A DNA stretch of 64,000 bases from Haloarcula salinisoli (GTDB taxonomy: Archaea; Halobacteriota; Halobacteria; Halobacteriales; Haloarculaceae): positions 1-64,000 of the forward strand of contig NZ_RKLQ01000004.1 in the NCBI RefSeq assembly GCF_019599405.1, written 5' to 3'. Made by a program: the position numbers and the translations under genes. Each line of letters begins with the position of its first letter. The first letter of the stretch is position 1. The notes below the pieces were generated by a model. The model ran no database searches and had not been told where the DNA came from. It was given only the letters and a program-made list of their open reading frames with translations. Below, piece after piece: positions 1 through 10,023 of the stretch.

Positions 1-106
1 CTGTGATACGTCCGTCGTCGACGACGACCGTCCCACGCTCGTAGAGCCGGTTGCGTTCGTCGACAGTCAAGACGAGTGCATCGTGGATGACCAGGTCAAC
101 GGACAC
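1..106 (-). CDS. Amidohydrolase, N-terminal fragment (runs off left edge)
   Basis: Only the first 35 residues are present. They begin at a GTG at 106-104 that follows a strong ribosome-binding site (GGAGGTGA on the minus strand, 120-113). The start reads VSVDLVIHDALVLTVDE, then a short loop and VVVDDGRI. This beta-strand pattern is typical of the N-terminus of metal-dependent amidohydrolases such as S-adenosylhomocysteine or methylthioadenosine deaminases. The catalytic HxH and later metal ligands lie outside the window, so the substrate cannot be named. The gene points away from the copper block and may not belong to it. Confidence 0.6.
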   Translation of the reverse strand, partial: MSVDLVIHDALVLTVDERNRLYERGTVVVDDGRIT

Positions 107-234
107 TGTTAGTCACCTCCGAAGTGGGTTTGCTGGGACATAGTGTGGCTGTCGCTACTGCCGAGATACAGTAGTCTGACAGGTGTACCGATACGGGCTG
201 TCGCCTCTCGTCGACGCGGTGTGACGGGATTCGG

Positions 235-1635
235 TCAATGGTCATGGCTGTCGGCCCCACCCCCTTCAGAAACGTGTGGGTGTTGGTCTGAGAACTCTGT
301 CGGGTGCTCGTCGAAGGACTGCTTGCAGCGCTCCGAACAGAAGTAGTACGTCTCCCCGTCGTGGGTAATACTCGGCCCGCTATTGTCGGTTCGCATCCCA
401 CAGACGGGGTCACGATACTGACCGGGGGCACCGAGTCCTCGACGGTAGACGTAGAGCAGGAACCCCGAGAGGGCAAACGCGATGACGTTGAGGTAGAACG
501 TGTAGTTGAACTCAAAGTATGTCTGTTCTGTCGCAGTCTGTCCGCCCGCGAGGTCTGGGACGATACCGAGCACGTCGAACAGTTCTTCCATGAGAAAGCC
601 CGTGAAAGCCATCGTCACGAAGAAGACGCCGAGGATGTACAGCATCACCTTCCAGCCGTAGTACTTTCGGTAGACGTTCAGGACGGGAATCGTGATGAGG
701 TCCGCGTAGACGAACGCAATGACGCCGGCAAAGCTGATACCCCCGCCCCATAGGGCGACGGCGAATGGGACGTTACCCATGCTTCCGACGAAGCTGATGA
801 CGGCGATAGCGACGCCCATGATTGCGTTCTCGGCGCTAACGAGTACACCCTCGCCCTGGAGGAACAGCGTGTTCCACACTGATTGTGGAACGAACACGAT
901 GACGAACCCTGAGACGAGAAAGCCGGCTACGACGTCCTTCCATATCATCGACCACTCCTTGCGGTACTGATTGCCGATCTTGTACCAGCCGCCCCACGAC
1001 AAGAGTTCATCGCGCCACCCGCCGCTGCTGGCGGCTTCCTGCTCGTAGGTCTCCATACAGCCTTCCGAGCAGAACTTCAGCGTCTCGCCCCCATCGGTCA
1101 CCAGCGAGTACTCGTCTTTGCCTTCCATCCCGCAGGTCGGGTCCTCGGTAATACCGTGGTCGTGGTCACGGTCGTTGAGCGTCTGTCTGACTTCGTCGAA
1201 GAGATTCTCCGGGAGGGTCAAATGGACAAGGACCGCCATCACCGCGATGAGAATGACACCACCGAGCAGTTCCGCGACGAGGAACTCCCAGCCAAGCAGG
1301 ATGAGAATCATCAGCCCCAGCTCGACGATGAGATTCGTCGAGGCGAACATGAAGGCGAGGACGTTCACCACGTGTGCCCCCTTCTTGAACAGCCCTTTCC
1401 CGATAGCAATCGCACCGAAGCTACACCCGCTGCTTGCAGCGCCAAACAACGTCGCTTTCGTGACGCCACCCACAGTCTCCTCGCCCAGTACTCGAGCCAT
1501 CCGTTCCTTCGAGACGTAGACCTGCACGAGACTCGTGATGACGAGGCCCATGATGATGGCCCACGCCGCTGTCCAAAGGAAGCCGAACCCGATCCGTAAG
1601 GATTCGAAAATCCCGTCGACGATGGCAGTTTGCAT
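235..1635 (-). CDS. ArsP/UPF0718-type permease with two YHS metal-binding domains
   Basis: A 466-residue membrane protein. Hydrophobic segments fall in two blocks, separated by a cytosolic-looking insert with a YHS/TRASH-type domain (DPTCGM, then CSEGC, about residues 166-195). A second YHS domain ends the protein (DPVCGM, then CSERC, about 410-440), followed by a His-rich tail. The transmembrane part resembles predicted permeases of the UPF0718/ArsP group, with the SSGCSFGAIAIGKG helix. YHS domains bind soft metals, so export or handling of copper or another metal is inferred from domain content and position beside copA. The ATG at 1635 is preferred over an upstream start that would only add a polar stretch. 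It lies 172 bp downstream of copA on the same strand and may share its transcript. Confidence 0.8.
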   Translation of the reverse strand: MQTAIVDGIFESLRIGFGFLWTAAWAIIMGLVITSLVQVYVSKERMARVLGEETVGGVTKATLFGAASSGCSFGAIAIGKGLFKKGAHVVNVLAFMFASTNLIVELGLMILILLGWEFLVAELLGGVILIAVMAVLVHLTLPENLFDEVRQTLNDRDHDHGITEDPTCGMEGKDEYSLVTDGGETLKFCSEGCMETYEQEAASSGGWRDELLSWGGWYKIGNQYRKEWSMIWKDVVAGFLVSGFVIVFVPQSVWNTLFLQGEGVLVSAENAIMGVAIAVISFVGSMGNVPFAVALWGGGISFAGVIAFVYADLITIPVLNVYRKYYGWKVMLYILGVFFVTMAFTGFLMEELFDVLGIVPDLAGGQTATEQTYFEFNYTFYLNVIAFALSGFLLYVYRRGLGAPGQYRDPVCGMRTDNSGPSITHDGETYYFCSERCKQSFDEHPTEFSDQHPHVSEGGGADSHDH

Positions 1636-1807
1636 ATCTAATACATCGCGGGGCTGATTTTTTGCCGTTGTTCTTAACAAACCAAGCTCGGAGCGGGGCG
1701 ATTCCGAATATCCGAAACCGAGACTGAATTTTAGTCGTCAGTCCAGTCGACACTACGGTTTAGTCACAGCAGCGAAGATAGAACCGAAAACTCCGGATGC
1801 ATTCGGT

Positions 1808-4411
1808 CTATCGGAACCAGCCCAGCAGTTCGTAGTCGTGGTCGGGGGTGTACCGGCGGAACAGCAGGCTGTTCGAGAGCACCGACACGCTGGAGAAGGC
1901 CATCGCGCCGGCGGCGAGGACGGGCTGGAGCAGGCCGAGCGAGGCCAGCGGAATCATCGCCGTGTTGTAGCCCAGCGCCCACACGAGGTTCTGCTTGATC
2001 TTCACGAGCGTCGCATCCGAGATGCGGATTGCCTTCACGACATCCAACGGATCGTCACGCATCAGCGTAACGTCCGCCGCTTCGATGGCGACGTCCGTCC
2101 CGCTGCCGATAGCCGTGCCAACGTACGCGACCGCGAGTGCCGGAGCGTCGTTGACGCCGTCACCGACCATCATTGCTTTGCGTCCATCGTTTTGAATCGC
2201 CTCGACAGCATTGGACTTGTCTTCGGGGAGGACTTCGGCACGGACGTTCTCGGGGTCGATGCCGACCTGTTCGGCGACAGCACGGGCGGTGCGCTCGTTG
2301 TCGCCGGTGATCATCATCACGTCGACTCTACGCTCCTGCAGTTGGCTCACGGCGTCCTTCGCACTCTCTTTGACCGTGTCGGCATCGGCGACCACGCCGA
2401 CGAGTTTGCCCTCGTATGCGACTAGCATCGCCGTTTTGCCCTCGTTTTCGAGGCGCTCCATCGTGTCCTCGGCCGGCGAAGGGTCGATTCCGTTGTCACG
2501 GAGGAGTTTTCGATTACCGACCAGCACCTCGCTGTTGCTCACGGTCGCTATGATACCGTGTCCAGGGACGTTCTCGAAGTCGTCGGGGTCAGTCACATCG
2601 ATACCGCGATCTTCGGCCCCATCGACAATCGCACGGGCGAGCGGGTGTTCGCTCCCGCTCTCAGCCGTGGCTGCGAGTCGCAACACGTCATCCTCGCTGA
2701 GTTGATCGTGCGTGGTTAGCTGGCCACCGTCTACGGCAGGATCGCCACCATCGGCGACGGGCTGGCCCTCGCCATCAAAGACCACCACATCGGTCAGTTC
2801 CATCTGGCCTTCGGTGAGCGTTCCAGTCTTGTCGAAGACGACGGTGTCGACGTCCTTCGCGCGTTCAAGGATGTCGCCACCTTTGAACAGGACGCCGTGC
2901 TGTGCACCGATGGTCGTCCCGACCATGGTGGCCGCGGGCGTCGCCAGCCCCAGCGCACATGGACAGGCGATCAGTACGGACGAGGCGAACACGATTATCG
3001 CAAACTCGAAGATTGAGACACCGCCAGCGGCGACGGGACCACCCGCGACGAGACCCCATAGCGGCAGCGCATCAACGAAGCCCGCAAGGACCTCGGGGAA
3101 CAGGTACCAGACGATTCCCCAGAGAACTGCGTTCGCGATGACTGCAGGCACGAAGTACGCAGAGATGCGGTCGGCAAGATTCTGAATGTCCGGCTGGCGC
3201 GACTGCGCCTCCTTGACAGTCTGGACGATCTGCTGGAGGGCGGTGTCCTTTCCGACCTTCGTCGCTTCCACGACGAGCACGCCGTTTTCGTTGATCGTCG
3301 AGCCGACCACCTCGTCTCCTTCGCCTTTCTCGACGGGGACGGACTCACCAGTCACCATCGACTCGTCGACGGCACTTTGCCCATCGACAACGACTCCGTC
3401 AGTCGGAATCTGCTCGCCGGGGCGGACCTTCATCCGATCACCAACCTCGACATCTTCGAGCGGAATTTCCTCCTCGTTTCCGTCCTCATCAACGACAGTG
3501 GCGGTGTCAGCCTCCATTTCCAGCAACTTGCGGAGTGCCTCGCCGGCCTGTCCCTTCGAGCGGGCTTCGAGGTAGTTTCCAAGCGTGATGAAGACGAGAA
3601 TGAACGCCGCGGTGTCGAAGTACAGTCCGCCGGCGATTACCTCAAGCAGAACCGCCACGGAGTAGACGTACGCGGTCGTCGAGCCCAGCGCAATCAGGAC
3701 GTCCATATTGGCACGGCCGTTCTTGACGAGCGCTTTGTAGGAGTTCTCGTAGAACGGCTTGCCGAGCACTAGTTGGACGGGCGTCGCCAGGACAAACGCT
3801 ATCCAACCGGATGGAACGCCAAAGAGCTCGTCGCCCACGAGTCCGAGCCCCAGCAGATGGTCTGCCATGAACACCAGCAAGGGAAGGGATAGTCCAGCGC
3901 CGAACAGCGTCAGTCGGAGTTGCCGACGGATTTCTTCTTGTCGAGCAGCCTCTCGTGCATCACCGTCAGAACCGTCATTAGTGTCACCACCTTCACGTAC
4001 GGGTGAGTAGCCAGCCTCCTGGATAGCATCGTATAGATCCGAGCGGCTCGCTTCGGCCGGGTTATACGTGACCTGTGCCTCGTCAGTCGCGAAGTTGACA
4101 TCGGCCGCAACGACACCCGGCGTCTGCCCAAGTGCATCTTCTACTGTCTCCGAACAGTTGGCACACGTCATATCGGTGATACCGATCGTCACCGAATCCG
4201 TAATTGGCGTGTACCCGGCCTCTTCTATAGCATCGAAGACTTGGTCGAGCGATACCTCGTCGGGATCGTATTCGACGCTCCCCTCGTCGGTCGCGAAGTT
4301 GATGTTCGCGTCCGAGACGCCGTCAACCGAGGTGACTGCATCGGTGATTGTCTGTGCGCAGTTCGCACAACTCATCCCCTGGATGTCGACGTGGCTTTTT
4401 CGCTTACTCAT
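1808..4411 (-). CDS. copA: Copper-exporting P1B-type ATPase CopA
   Basis: An 867-residue heavy-metal ATPase. Two N-terminal HMA domains carry CxxC metal sites (C15/C18 and C83/C86). The membrane part holds the intramembrane CPC motif (about C483-P-C485) typical of Cu(I) pumps. The phosphorylation motif DKTGTLT is near residue 526, TGES lies in the actuator domain, and [10 protein letters not shown] closes the hinge. Known members pump Cu(I) out of the cell with ATP. Start: GTG at 4414 and ATG at 4411 are both in frame; the ATG is chosen. It lies 106 bp downstream of the Lrp-TRASH regulator on the same strand, so copper-responsive control by that protein is likely. Confidence 0.93.
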   Translation of the reverse strand: MSKRKSHVDIQGMSCANCAQTITDAVTSVDGVSDANINFATDEGSVEYDPDEVSLDQVFDAIEEAGYTPITDSVTIGITDMTCANCSETVEDALGQTPGVVAADVNFATDEAQVTYNPAEASRSDLYDAIQEAGYSPVREGGDTNDGSDGDAREAARQEEIRRQLRLTLFGAGLSLPLLVFMADHLLGLGLVGDELFGVPSGWIAFVLATPVQLVLGKPFYENSYKALVKNGRANMDVLIALGSTTAYVYSVAVLLEVIAGGLYFDTAAFILVFITLGNYLEARSKGQAGEALRKLLEMEADTATVVDEDGNEEEIPLEDVEVGDRMKVRPGEQIPTDGVVVDGQSAVDESMVTGESVPVEKGEGDEVVGSTINENGVLVVEATKVGKDTALQQIVQTVKEAQSRQPDIQNLADRISAYFVPAVIANAVLWGIVWYLFPEVLAGFVDALPLWGLVAGGPVAAGGVSIFEFAIIVFASSVLIACPCALGLATPAATMVGTTIGAQHGVLFKGGDILERAKDVDTVVFDKTGTLTEGQMELTDVVVFDGEGQPVADGGDPAVDGGQLTTHDQLSEDDVLRLAATAESGSEHPLARAIVDGAEDRGIDVTDPDDFENVPGHGIIATVSNSEVLVGNRKLLRDNGIDPSPAEDTMERLENEGKTAMLVAYEGKLVGVVADADTVKESAKDAVSQLQERRVDVMMITGDNERTARAVAEQVGIDPENVRAEVLPEDKSNAVEAIQNDGRKAMMVGDGVNDAPALAVAYVGTAIGSGTDVAIEAADVTLMRDDPLDVVKAIRISDATLVKIKQNLVWALGYNTAMIPLASLGLLQPVLAAGAMAFSSVSVLSNSLLFRRYTPDHDYELLGWFR

Positions 4412-4517
4412 CACTCATACATACACCCTCTATATTCAATCGGTTTTTGCCTTTGTCTATTCAGCAAATCGCCACCTGGACTTTTGATTGTAAATCTACC
4501 CGTCGAGCAGCGTCGTC

Positions 4518-5117
4518 TCAATCAGCTCCCTGCTGAAGCTGTTCGTACTTCTCGGTAAACCGGGCTTCACACGACTGACAACAGAACTGATACAACTCCC
4601 CGTCGATTCGAACGGCAGTCCCCTCGCTGTCGACCGTATTCTCACACTGGGCGCAGGTGAGCGCGAACTCTGCCCCGCCAAGGTCTGGGGACCAATCAGC
4701 CGCCGCAAGAAGCGTCACCTCGACATCAGCGATTGCATCTTGGGCCACGGTATCAGCGAGCCAGCTCGAAACGTCGTTGTCAGGTACCCGAGCGTACACT
4801 ATCAGTTCACCGTCGGCCGAGGTGAACACGTGTTCCACTGCCCCATCATCAAGCAAGGTACTCCGAAGCGCGGAAACGTCTGGACCCTCCCGAGCTACAT
4901 CGAGAGTGAGTAACACTGGGATGCCCTTCTGAAGCTGTGAGCGGTCGATATCGAGCGTAAAACGATTGATTACGCCCATGTCCTGCATCTTTGCTACCCG
5001 GTCCGAAACGGCGGGTGCTGAGAGTCCGACGACATCTGCGATGTCACTGTAGGCCCGACGTGCGTTCGATTGCAGCAACTGAAGGATTTCGAGGTCAGTT
5101 TCGTCAAGTTCGCGCAT
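4518..5117 (-). CDS. Lrp/AsnC-type copper-responsive regulator with TRASH domain
   Basis: 199 residues. The first 60 form an Lrp/AsnC winged helix-turn-helix (ETDLEILQLLQ, then a recognition helix around SAPAVSDRVAKM). A ferredoxin-like ligand or dimerisation region follows to about residue 145. The last 50 residues are a TRASH zinc/copper knuckle with CxxC (TCAQC) and FCCQSC. This architecture is the known haloarchaeal copper sensor placed beside copA. It is transcribed toward copA and divergently from the small HMA chaperone, so it can control both sides. An imperfect dyad (TTGGA-N6-TCCAA, 5160-5175) lies in the divergent spacer. Confidence 0.88.
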   Translation of the reverse strand: MRELDETDLEILQLLQSNARRAYSDIADVVGLSAPAVSDRVAKMQDMGVINRFTLDIDRSQLQKGIPVLLTLDVAREGPDVSALRSTLLDDGAVEHVFTSADGELIVYARVPDNDVSSWLADTVAQDAIADVEVTLLAAADWSPDLGGAEFALTCAQCENTVDSEGTAVRIDGELYQFCCQSCEARFTEKYEQLQQGAD

Positions 5118-5159
5118 ACGCCGAGTACGGCAATGAGTGACTAAAGCTCTCCGACAATA

Positions 5160-5175
5160 TTGGATTTGATTCCAA
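5160..5175. promoter_or_regulatory. Candidate operator dyad in the copper-regulator spacer
   Basis: TTGGA and TCCAA are separated by six bases, in the 131-bp divergent spacer between the Lrp-TRASH regulator and the HMA chaperone. Lrp-family proteins bind dyads of this general size, so it is a plausible autoregulatory or copper-response site. The arms are only 5 bp and could arise by chance. Confidence 0.3.
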
Positions 5176-5248
5176 AGTCAGGTGGGTTTCTTATCCCTCA
5201 TATCGAAGGGGAAACCAGAATAAAAGATGGGTGCGTAGAGAGTAGTGT

Positions 5249-5446
5249 ATGGCCACCACTATCACCGTCGAAGGGATGACCTGCGGACACTGTGAACAGA
5301 CAGTCGAAGAAGCGGTAGAGGAAGTCTCCGGAGTCACAGGTGCCGCCGCCGATCGAGACGCCGAACAGGTCACTGTCGAGGGGGACACTGACGTATCGAG
5401 TCTCGTGGAGGCCGTCGAAGATGCGGGATACACCGCGCAGGTCTGA
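5249..5446 (+). CDS. Copper chaperone, single HMA domain (CopZ-like)
   Basis: A complete 65-residue HMA domain. The GMTCGHC motif gives the metal pair C12/C15, and the fold ends with a VEAVEDAGY helix as in CopZ and Atx1. It should carry Cu(I) in the cytosol and hand it to the HMA domains of the adjacent ATPases. An AATAAAA element about 25-30 bp upstream of the ATG fits a short-leader or leaderless transcript. It is divergent from the Lrp-TRASH regulator and 88 bp ahead of the CPH-type ATPase, which it may be co-transcribed with. Confidence 0.88.
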   Translation: MATTITVEGMTCGHCEQTVEEAVEEVSGVTGAAADRDAEQVTVEGDTDVSSLVEAVEDAGYTAQV

Positions 5447-5534
5447 ACCGGCAACGTACTGACAATCATCCTGTCGTTCTCATTCGAGTCCTCCCGCCGG
5501 CCGTACGCGATAGTGTCGGCGTGTAGCTAGTACA

Positions 5535-7865
5535 ATGGGTAACATTACCAATAAACAACACATGACCAACCACTCAGACCACGACCCGCCGGACGAACAG
5601 CCGCCAGACCGCCCCGCTACTCCGCAATCAGACGACGCTTGCGCCTGTTGCCGCATCTGTGAACTCGAATCTGCCAGCGATGGAACTGATAAACCCGGTA
5701 ACGAGCACCAACACAACCATCCACAACAAGGCGGTCCCGGAACCCGTACCGATTCCAGCGTCGAACAGGAACTGCTCGAACACGAAGCCGAACGGGCCGA
5801 CGAAGCCGAACGGGAGTTACACGACCGAGCAGAACACGGCGAGCACGCAGGTCACGACGAAGACGGTGACCACGCGGATCACGACGGTCACGGTGGGATG
5901 CACGCCGGTCACGAACAGATGTTCCGCCGTCGGTTCTTCGTCTCGACATTGCTGTCGATACCCGTCCTCCTCTACAGCCCGTTCATTCAGGGGGCGCTCG
6001 GATTCTCTTCGCCGACTTTTCCCGGGAGCACCTGGATAACGCCTGTCTTCGCGGTGGTCGTATTCGCTTACGGTGGCGTTCCGTTCCTCAAGATGGCGGT
6101 TCCCGAGCTGAAAGACCGATCACCGGGGATGATGACGCTCATCTCGATGGCGATCGTCGTCGCATTTCTCTATTCCGTCGCCAGCCTATTCATTCCCGGT
6201 ACGACGCCGTTCTTCTGGGAATTGGTCACGCTGATAGACATCATGCTGCTCGGTCACTGGATCGAAATGCGGTCGGTGCGAGCCGCCTCCGGTGCGCTCG
6301 ACGAACTGGCCAAACTCATGCCCGATACTGCCGAGCGAGTCACCGAGAGTGGCGAGACCGAGGAGGTACACGTCTCGGAACTTCAGGACGGAGACGTACT
6401 ACTCGTCCGACCTGGAGCGAGTGTGCCAGCCGACGGCGAAGTCGTCGAGGGGGCCTCTTCGGTCGACGAGTCGATGATTACGGGGGAATCGCGACCCGTG
6501 GACAAAGAGGAAGGTTCTGATGTCGTCGCTGGGACGGTCAACCAAGACGGGAGCCTCCGTGTCCGCGTGACGAAAACGGGCGACGATACCACACTCGCCG
6601 GCATCATGCGGCTCGTCGAGGATGCCCAGCAGTCGAAGTCAAAGACACAGCTGCTCGCCGACCGGGCGTCCGGTTGGCTGTTCTACGCCGCTTTGGGTGT
6701 GGCGGCTATCACGGGTGTGGCATGGGTCATTGCGGTGGGGCTGAACATCGCCGTACTGGAACGCGTCGTCACGGTGCTCGTCATCGCCTGTCCACATGCA
6801 CTCGGTCTGGCCGTCCCGCTCGTCGTCGCAATCAACACGTCAACGGCCGCCCGAAACGGGATACTCATCCGCGACCGCATCGCCATGGAGGAAGCCCGGA
6901 ACCTGGACACGGTGATGTTCGATAAGACCGGGACGCTCACCAAGGGTGAGCAAGGTGTCGTCGGGGTCGAAACAGCTGATAGCTGGACCGAAGAAGAAGC
7001 GTTCGAGGTCGCTGCTGGCGTGGAAGGCGACTCTGAGCACATGATTGCCCGTGCCATTCGGACTGCCGCCGAAGAACGTGGCGTCAAGCGAGCGAGCGTC
7101 TCGAACTTCGAGAATCTCCGTGGTCTCGGGGTCAAAGCAACCGTAGAAGGCAAGCTAGTCCATCTTGGCGGTCCCAACCTAATCGAGAAGCTCGGCATCG
7201 ACAGACCATCGTCGATGGCTTCCTTTGCCGATGAGGCCGGCTCAAACGCCCAGACAGTTATCTACCTCATCCAAGACGAATCCGAGGTCGTCGCTGCGTT
7301 CGCGCTGGCGGACGTCATCCGGGAGGAAAGCAGACAGACTATCGACGCGCTGCACACGATGGACATCGAGGTGGCGATGTTGACCGGTGACTCCGAAGAC
7401 GTCGCGAAGGCCGTCTCCGAAGAACTCGGTATCGACCAGTACTTCGCTGAAGTGCTCCCCGAGGAGAAAGACACGAAAGTCGAACAACTCCAATCCGAGG
7501 GAAAACTGGTGGCAATGGTCGGCGATGGCGTCAACGATGCGCCGGCGCTGACCAGGGCAGACGTCGGGATCGCCATCGGGTCCGGTACCGACGTAGCAAT
7601 CGAGTCGGGTGACATCATCCTCGTCGAGAACAACCCCCGCGACGTCGTTCGACTCATCAAACTCTCGAAGGCCAGCTACCGGAAGATGCAGGAGAACCTC
7701 GTGTGGGCGACCGGTTACAACGTATTCGCATTACCTCTCGCAGCCGGCGTCCTCGCACCGATAGGTATTCTCCTGTCGCCAGCCATCGGCGCGGTGTTCA
7801 TGTCGCTGTCGACGGTCATCGTCGCTATCAATGCCCGCAGACTCCGCGGAGTCGATCTCTCGTGA
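5535..7865 (+). CDS. copB: CopB-like P1B ATPase with CPH motif and His-rich N-terminus
   Basis: A 776-residue heavy-metal ATPase. The N-terminal ~130 residues have no HMA domain. They hold a CACCRIC cluster followed by a run rich in His, Asp and Glu. The core has TGES, the intramembrane CPH motif (about C419-P-H421), the phosphorylation motif DKTGTLT (D463) and [13 protein letters not shown] pumps (P1B-3, CopB type) are associated with Cu(II), Cu(I) or Ag rather than strict Cu(I), so this complements the CPC pump at 1808-4411. An alternative start is the ATG at 5562. Its stop overlaps the GTG of the following methyltransferase, which suggests translational coupling. Confidence 0.9.
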   Translation: MGNITNKQHMTNHSDHDPPDEQPPDRPATPQSDDACACCRICELESASDGTDKPGNEHQHNHPQQGGPGTRTDSSVEQELLEHEAERADEAERELHDRAEHGEHAGHDEDGDHADHDGHGGMHAGHEQMFRRRFFVSTLLSIPVLLYSPFIQGALGFSSPTFPGSTWITPVFAVVVFAYGGVPFLKMAVPELKDRSPGMMTLISMAIVVAFLYSVASLFIPGTTPFFWELVTLIDIMLLGHWIEMRSVRAASGALDELAKLMPDTAERVTESGETEEVHVSELQDGDVLLVRPGASVPADGEVVEGASSVDESMITGESRPVDKEEGSDVVAGTVNQDGSLRVRVTKTGDDTTLAGIMRLVEDAQQSKSKTQLLADRASGWLFYAALGVAAITGVAWVIAVGLNIAVLERVVTVLVIACPHALGLAVPLVVAINTSTAARNGILIRDRIAMEEARNLDTVMFDKTGTLTKGEQGVVGVETADSWTEEEAFEVAAGVEGDSEHMIARAIRTAAEERGVKRASVSNFENLRGLGVKATVEGKLVHLGGPNLIEKLGIDRPSSMASFADEAGSNAQTVIYLIQDESEVVAAFALADVIREESRQTIDALHTMDIEVAMLTGDSEDVAKAVSEELGIDQYFAEVLPEEKDTKVEQLQSEGKLVAMVGDGVNDAPALTRADVGIAIGSGTDVAIESGDIILVENNPRDVVRLIKLSKASYRKMQENLVWATGYNVFALPLAAGVLAPIGILLSPAIGAVFMSLSTVIVAINARRLRGVDLS

Positions 7866-8542
7866 TTGACGCGTTTCGCCAGTGGGCCTTCGACCGTCGC
7901 GACCACACGCACAGCCAGCGCGTCTACGACTGGTGGAGCCGACACGACCGGGTGTACGCCGCCTTCGTCGCGGCCTTTCTTCTTGGCCGCACGGGCGAAT
8001 TTCGCGACCGGACGGTCGCCGCCCTCTCGCTGGACCCCGGTGATACCGTCCTCGATGTTGGATGTGGGCCCGGTCCAAACTTTGAGCGTCTTGCCGACGT
8101 CGTTGGGCCAACTGGAACTATCGTGGGCGTCGACGCCAGCCCCGGCATGGTCAAGCGGGCGAAGGAACGCGGTGAACAGTTGGACTGTGAAGTCGAAGTA
8201 CTTCGAGCCGACGCTAGGAGACTGCCACTGGCGAATGACCGCTTCGATGGGGTGTGCGCGACACTCTCCTTGAGCGCGATGGGCGATATCGAGGCAGTCG
8301 TAGCGGGAATATCCGACGTTTTGCTGCCCGGGGGACGCATCGCAGTTCTCGACGCTCGGTCGTTCCAGACTGCACCGCTTCGCTGGCTCAACCCGCTCAT
8401 CGAAGGCATCTCTGCATATATTACTAACTGGTATCCAGAGGCCCCAATCGTCCAGTCAGTCGAAGATATGTTCGCGGAGGTCTCCATCGAGACATTTCAC
8501 GGGGAGACGGTCTATGTAGTGACAGCGAAGAAGGGTGGATGA
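7862..8542 (+). CDS. Class I SAM-dependent methyltransferase
   Basis: 226 residues with a class I methyltransferase fold. VLDVGCGPG is motif I (SAM binding, about residues 63-71), [10 protein letters not shown] the acidic end of beta 2, [10 protein letters not shown] the adenine loop, and [14 protein letters not shown] motif IV. It resembles UbiE-like small-molecule methyltransferases. The substrate is not evident. The start is taken as the GTG at 7862, which overlaps the stop of the copper ATPase (GTGA), so the pair is probably translated together. A role in metal tolerance is only suggested by this coupling. Confidence 0.8.
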   Translation: MIDAFRQWAFDRRDHTHSQRVYDWWSRHDRVYAAFVAAFLLGRTGEFRDRTVAALSLDPGDTVLDVGCGPGPNFERLADVVGPTGTIVGVDASPGMVKRAKERGEQLDCEVEVLRADARRLPLANDRFDGVCATLSLSAMGDIEAVVAGISDVLLPGGRIAVLDARSFQTAPLRWLNPLIEGISAYITNWYPEAPIVQSVEDMFAEVSIETFHGETVYVVTAKKGG

Positions 8543-8579
8543 CACGGACTGCCTGCTGAAATACTCGTCAGTTGTCCCG

Positions 8580-9386
8580 TCAGAACACTCCTAGAATGAA
8601 TCCGATTCCCATGACACTGAGAACGACAGCGGAAAATGCCGGTAGATACGGCGTGAATCGGTCGACCTTCTCCTCGTAATTCTGATAGCCAGCAATCAAC
8701 AGCATCGTCAATCCGACGATACCGACGATGACGGTAATCGCATAGACACTCATGAGTTCCAAGCAGTGGTTCGAGCCGGCACAGAGTGCGATTATCTCGA
8801 ACTCCTCTTCGTGAGCAAAGCCGAGGACAAACGCGAACCAAGCGATGCCGAACAGTCCCCGGTCTGTGGCGCTGTCAAGGTCATCGTGCTCGTGGGAGTG
8901 GCCACCGACGAATGGAATGACGGCTTTTAGACGTGTGAGTAATCCCTCGTCATTGTGCTCATGGGTGTGGGGATCGCCGTGGTCGTGATGATGGTCGTTG
9001 TCGTGCCTATGCTCGTGCTCGGGACCAGATTGGCCGTGTGAATGGCCGTGTCGGTACTCACGAATCCCGAGGGCGATAAGCAAGATACCGGCGACGAGAC
9101 TGACTGGACCACCAATTTGTACACCAGCCAGTATCGTCAGCGGCTCGTTTACCTGTGTGAGATTGAAGTAATCTTTCGCGTAGAAGAACACCGCGACCAT
9201 CGCGATGCTGCTGATGAGATGTCCGATACCGAGGATGAAACTCGCAGCAAAGCCATAGATCCACTTGTTCGTCTGGTCAAGTGCGTACGATGCTGCGACC
9301 GGCCAGCCGTGCCCCGGTTCAATTCCATGAATCGCACCGAGTACAATAGCGCCGACCAGTAGCCCGGCCGCCTCGTTGTGTAACAT
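8580..9386 (-). CDS. NicO/RcnA-like nickel-cobalt permease
   Basis: 268 residues with about six membrane segments. The first helix has GAIHGIEPGHGWP, the HxxxxGH-type metal signature of the NicO family. A long cytosolic loop is extremely rich in His with Asp and Glu (about residues 115-170), as in RcnA-type exporters. A later helix carries GFAHEEEFE. The family moves Ni(II) or Co(II); the His-rich loop favours efflux, but direction cannot be proved here. The ATG at 9386 is chosen because the upstream extension has no membrane or family character. It is divergent from nikR with a 94-bp spacer, so NikR control is very likely. Confidence 0.85.
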   Translation of the reverse strand: MLHNEAAGLLVGAIVLGAIHGIEPGHGWPVAASYALDQTNKWIYGFAASFILGIGHLISSIAMVAVFFYAKDYFNLTQVNEPLTILAGVQIGGPVSLVAGILLIALGIREYRHGHSHGQSGPEHEHRHDNDHHHDHGDPHTHEHNDEGLLTRLKAVIPFVGGHSHEHDDLDSATDRGLFGIAWFAFVLGFAHEEEFEIIALCAGSNHCLELMSVYAITVIVGIVGLTMLLIAGYQNYEEKVDRFTPYLPAFSAVVLSVMGIGFILGVF

Positions 9387-9480
9387 CCCTCTGTCGCAGG
9401 CTTGGCTGAGACCGCGGATAACGGTTGTTAATACCGAAATCGGGGATCCATCATACTGAGAACTCTTCAACGGGGACGCC

Positions 9481-9888
9481 GTGAGGACGACTATGCGGAC
9501 CAGTTTCAATATCCCGGACGAGATCGTCGCGGAGTTCGACCAAGTCTGGCAGGAAGAGGGTCTCGACAATCGTTCGCGGGCAGTGAGAGAAGCCATGCAG
9601 GAGTACATCGAGGCACATTCTCAGCTCGAAGCGGTAACCGGCGAAGTCGTTGCACTCATCGGGTTCGATTATCGCCACCACGACGTGATACAGGAGTTGC
9701 ATGGGATCCAACATGAGTATCAAGACGTGATTCTCAACACCGGTCACACCCATCAGGGAGAGTGGTGTCTGGAATCGCTGTTCTGTCGCGGGGATGTCGA
9801 CCGTGTCCGTGAGCTGACGTACCGACTCCGGGATTTCGATGGTGTCCAGCGAGTGAAGATAATGGTCATCCGAGACGAGGAAACCTGA
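9481..9888 (+). CDS. nikR: Nickel-responsive regulator NikR
   Basis: 135 residues, the usual NikR length. An N-terminal ribbon-helix-helix DNA-binding part (MRTSFNIPDEIVAEFD, then NRSRAVREAM) precedes an ACT-like metal domain. The nickel ligands are recognisable as H-T-H followed by Cys in GHTHQGEWCLE, with an upstream His. It begins at GTG 9481; the ATG at 9493 is an alternative. It is divergent from the nickel permease, and the 94-bp spacer contains an imperfect CCGA-AA-TCGG dyad (9434-9443) and TTAATACC, a possible TATA region. It probably represses or activates the permease in response to Ni(II). Confidence 0.9.
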   Translation: MRTTMRTSFNIPDEIVAEFDQVWQEEGLDNRSRAVREAMQEYIEAHSQLEAVTGEVVALIGFDYRHHDVIQELHGIQHEYQDVILNTGHTHQGEWCLESLFCRGDVDRVRELTYRLRDFDGVQRVKIMVIRDEET

Positions 9889-10023
9889 CTCCGTCAGGAG
9901 TCGAGTGAATGGTTCGCCGAAATATACGCTTGAAATCAATCGAATGACAGGGGAATGTGAGTCAGCGCCCCCGCGGTCATATCATGGATATCAGTTATCG
10001 GGTGAGCGTGCAAATCATGTGGT

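Noticed and set aside
9434-9443. CCGAAATCGG as a NikR operator
   Set aside because: The arms are only 4 bp and the centre is not symmetric. It is mentioned with nikR but not called as a site.
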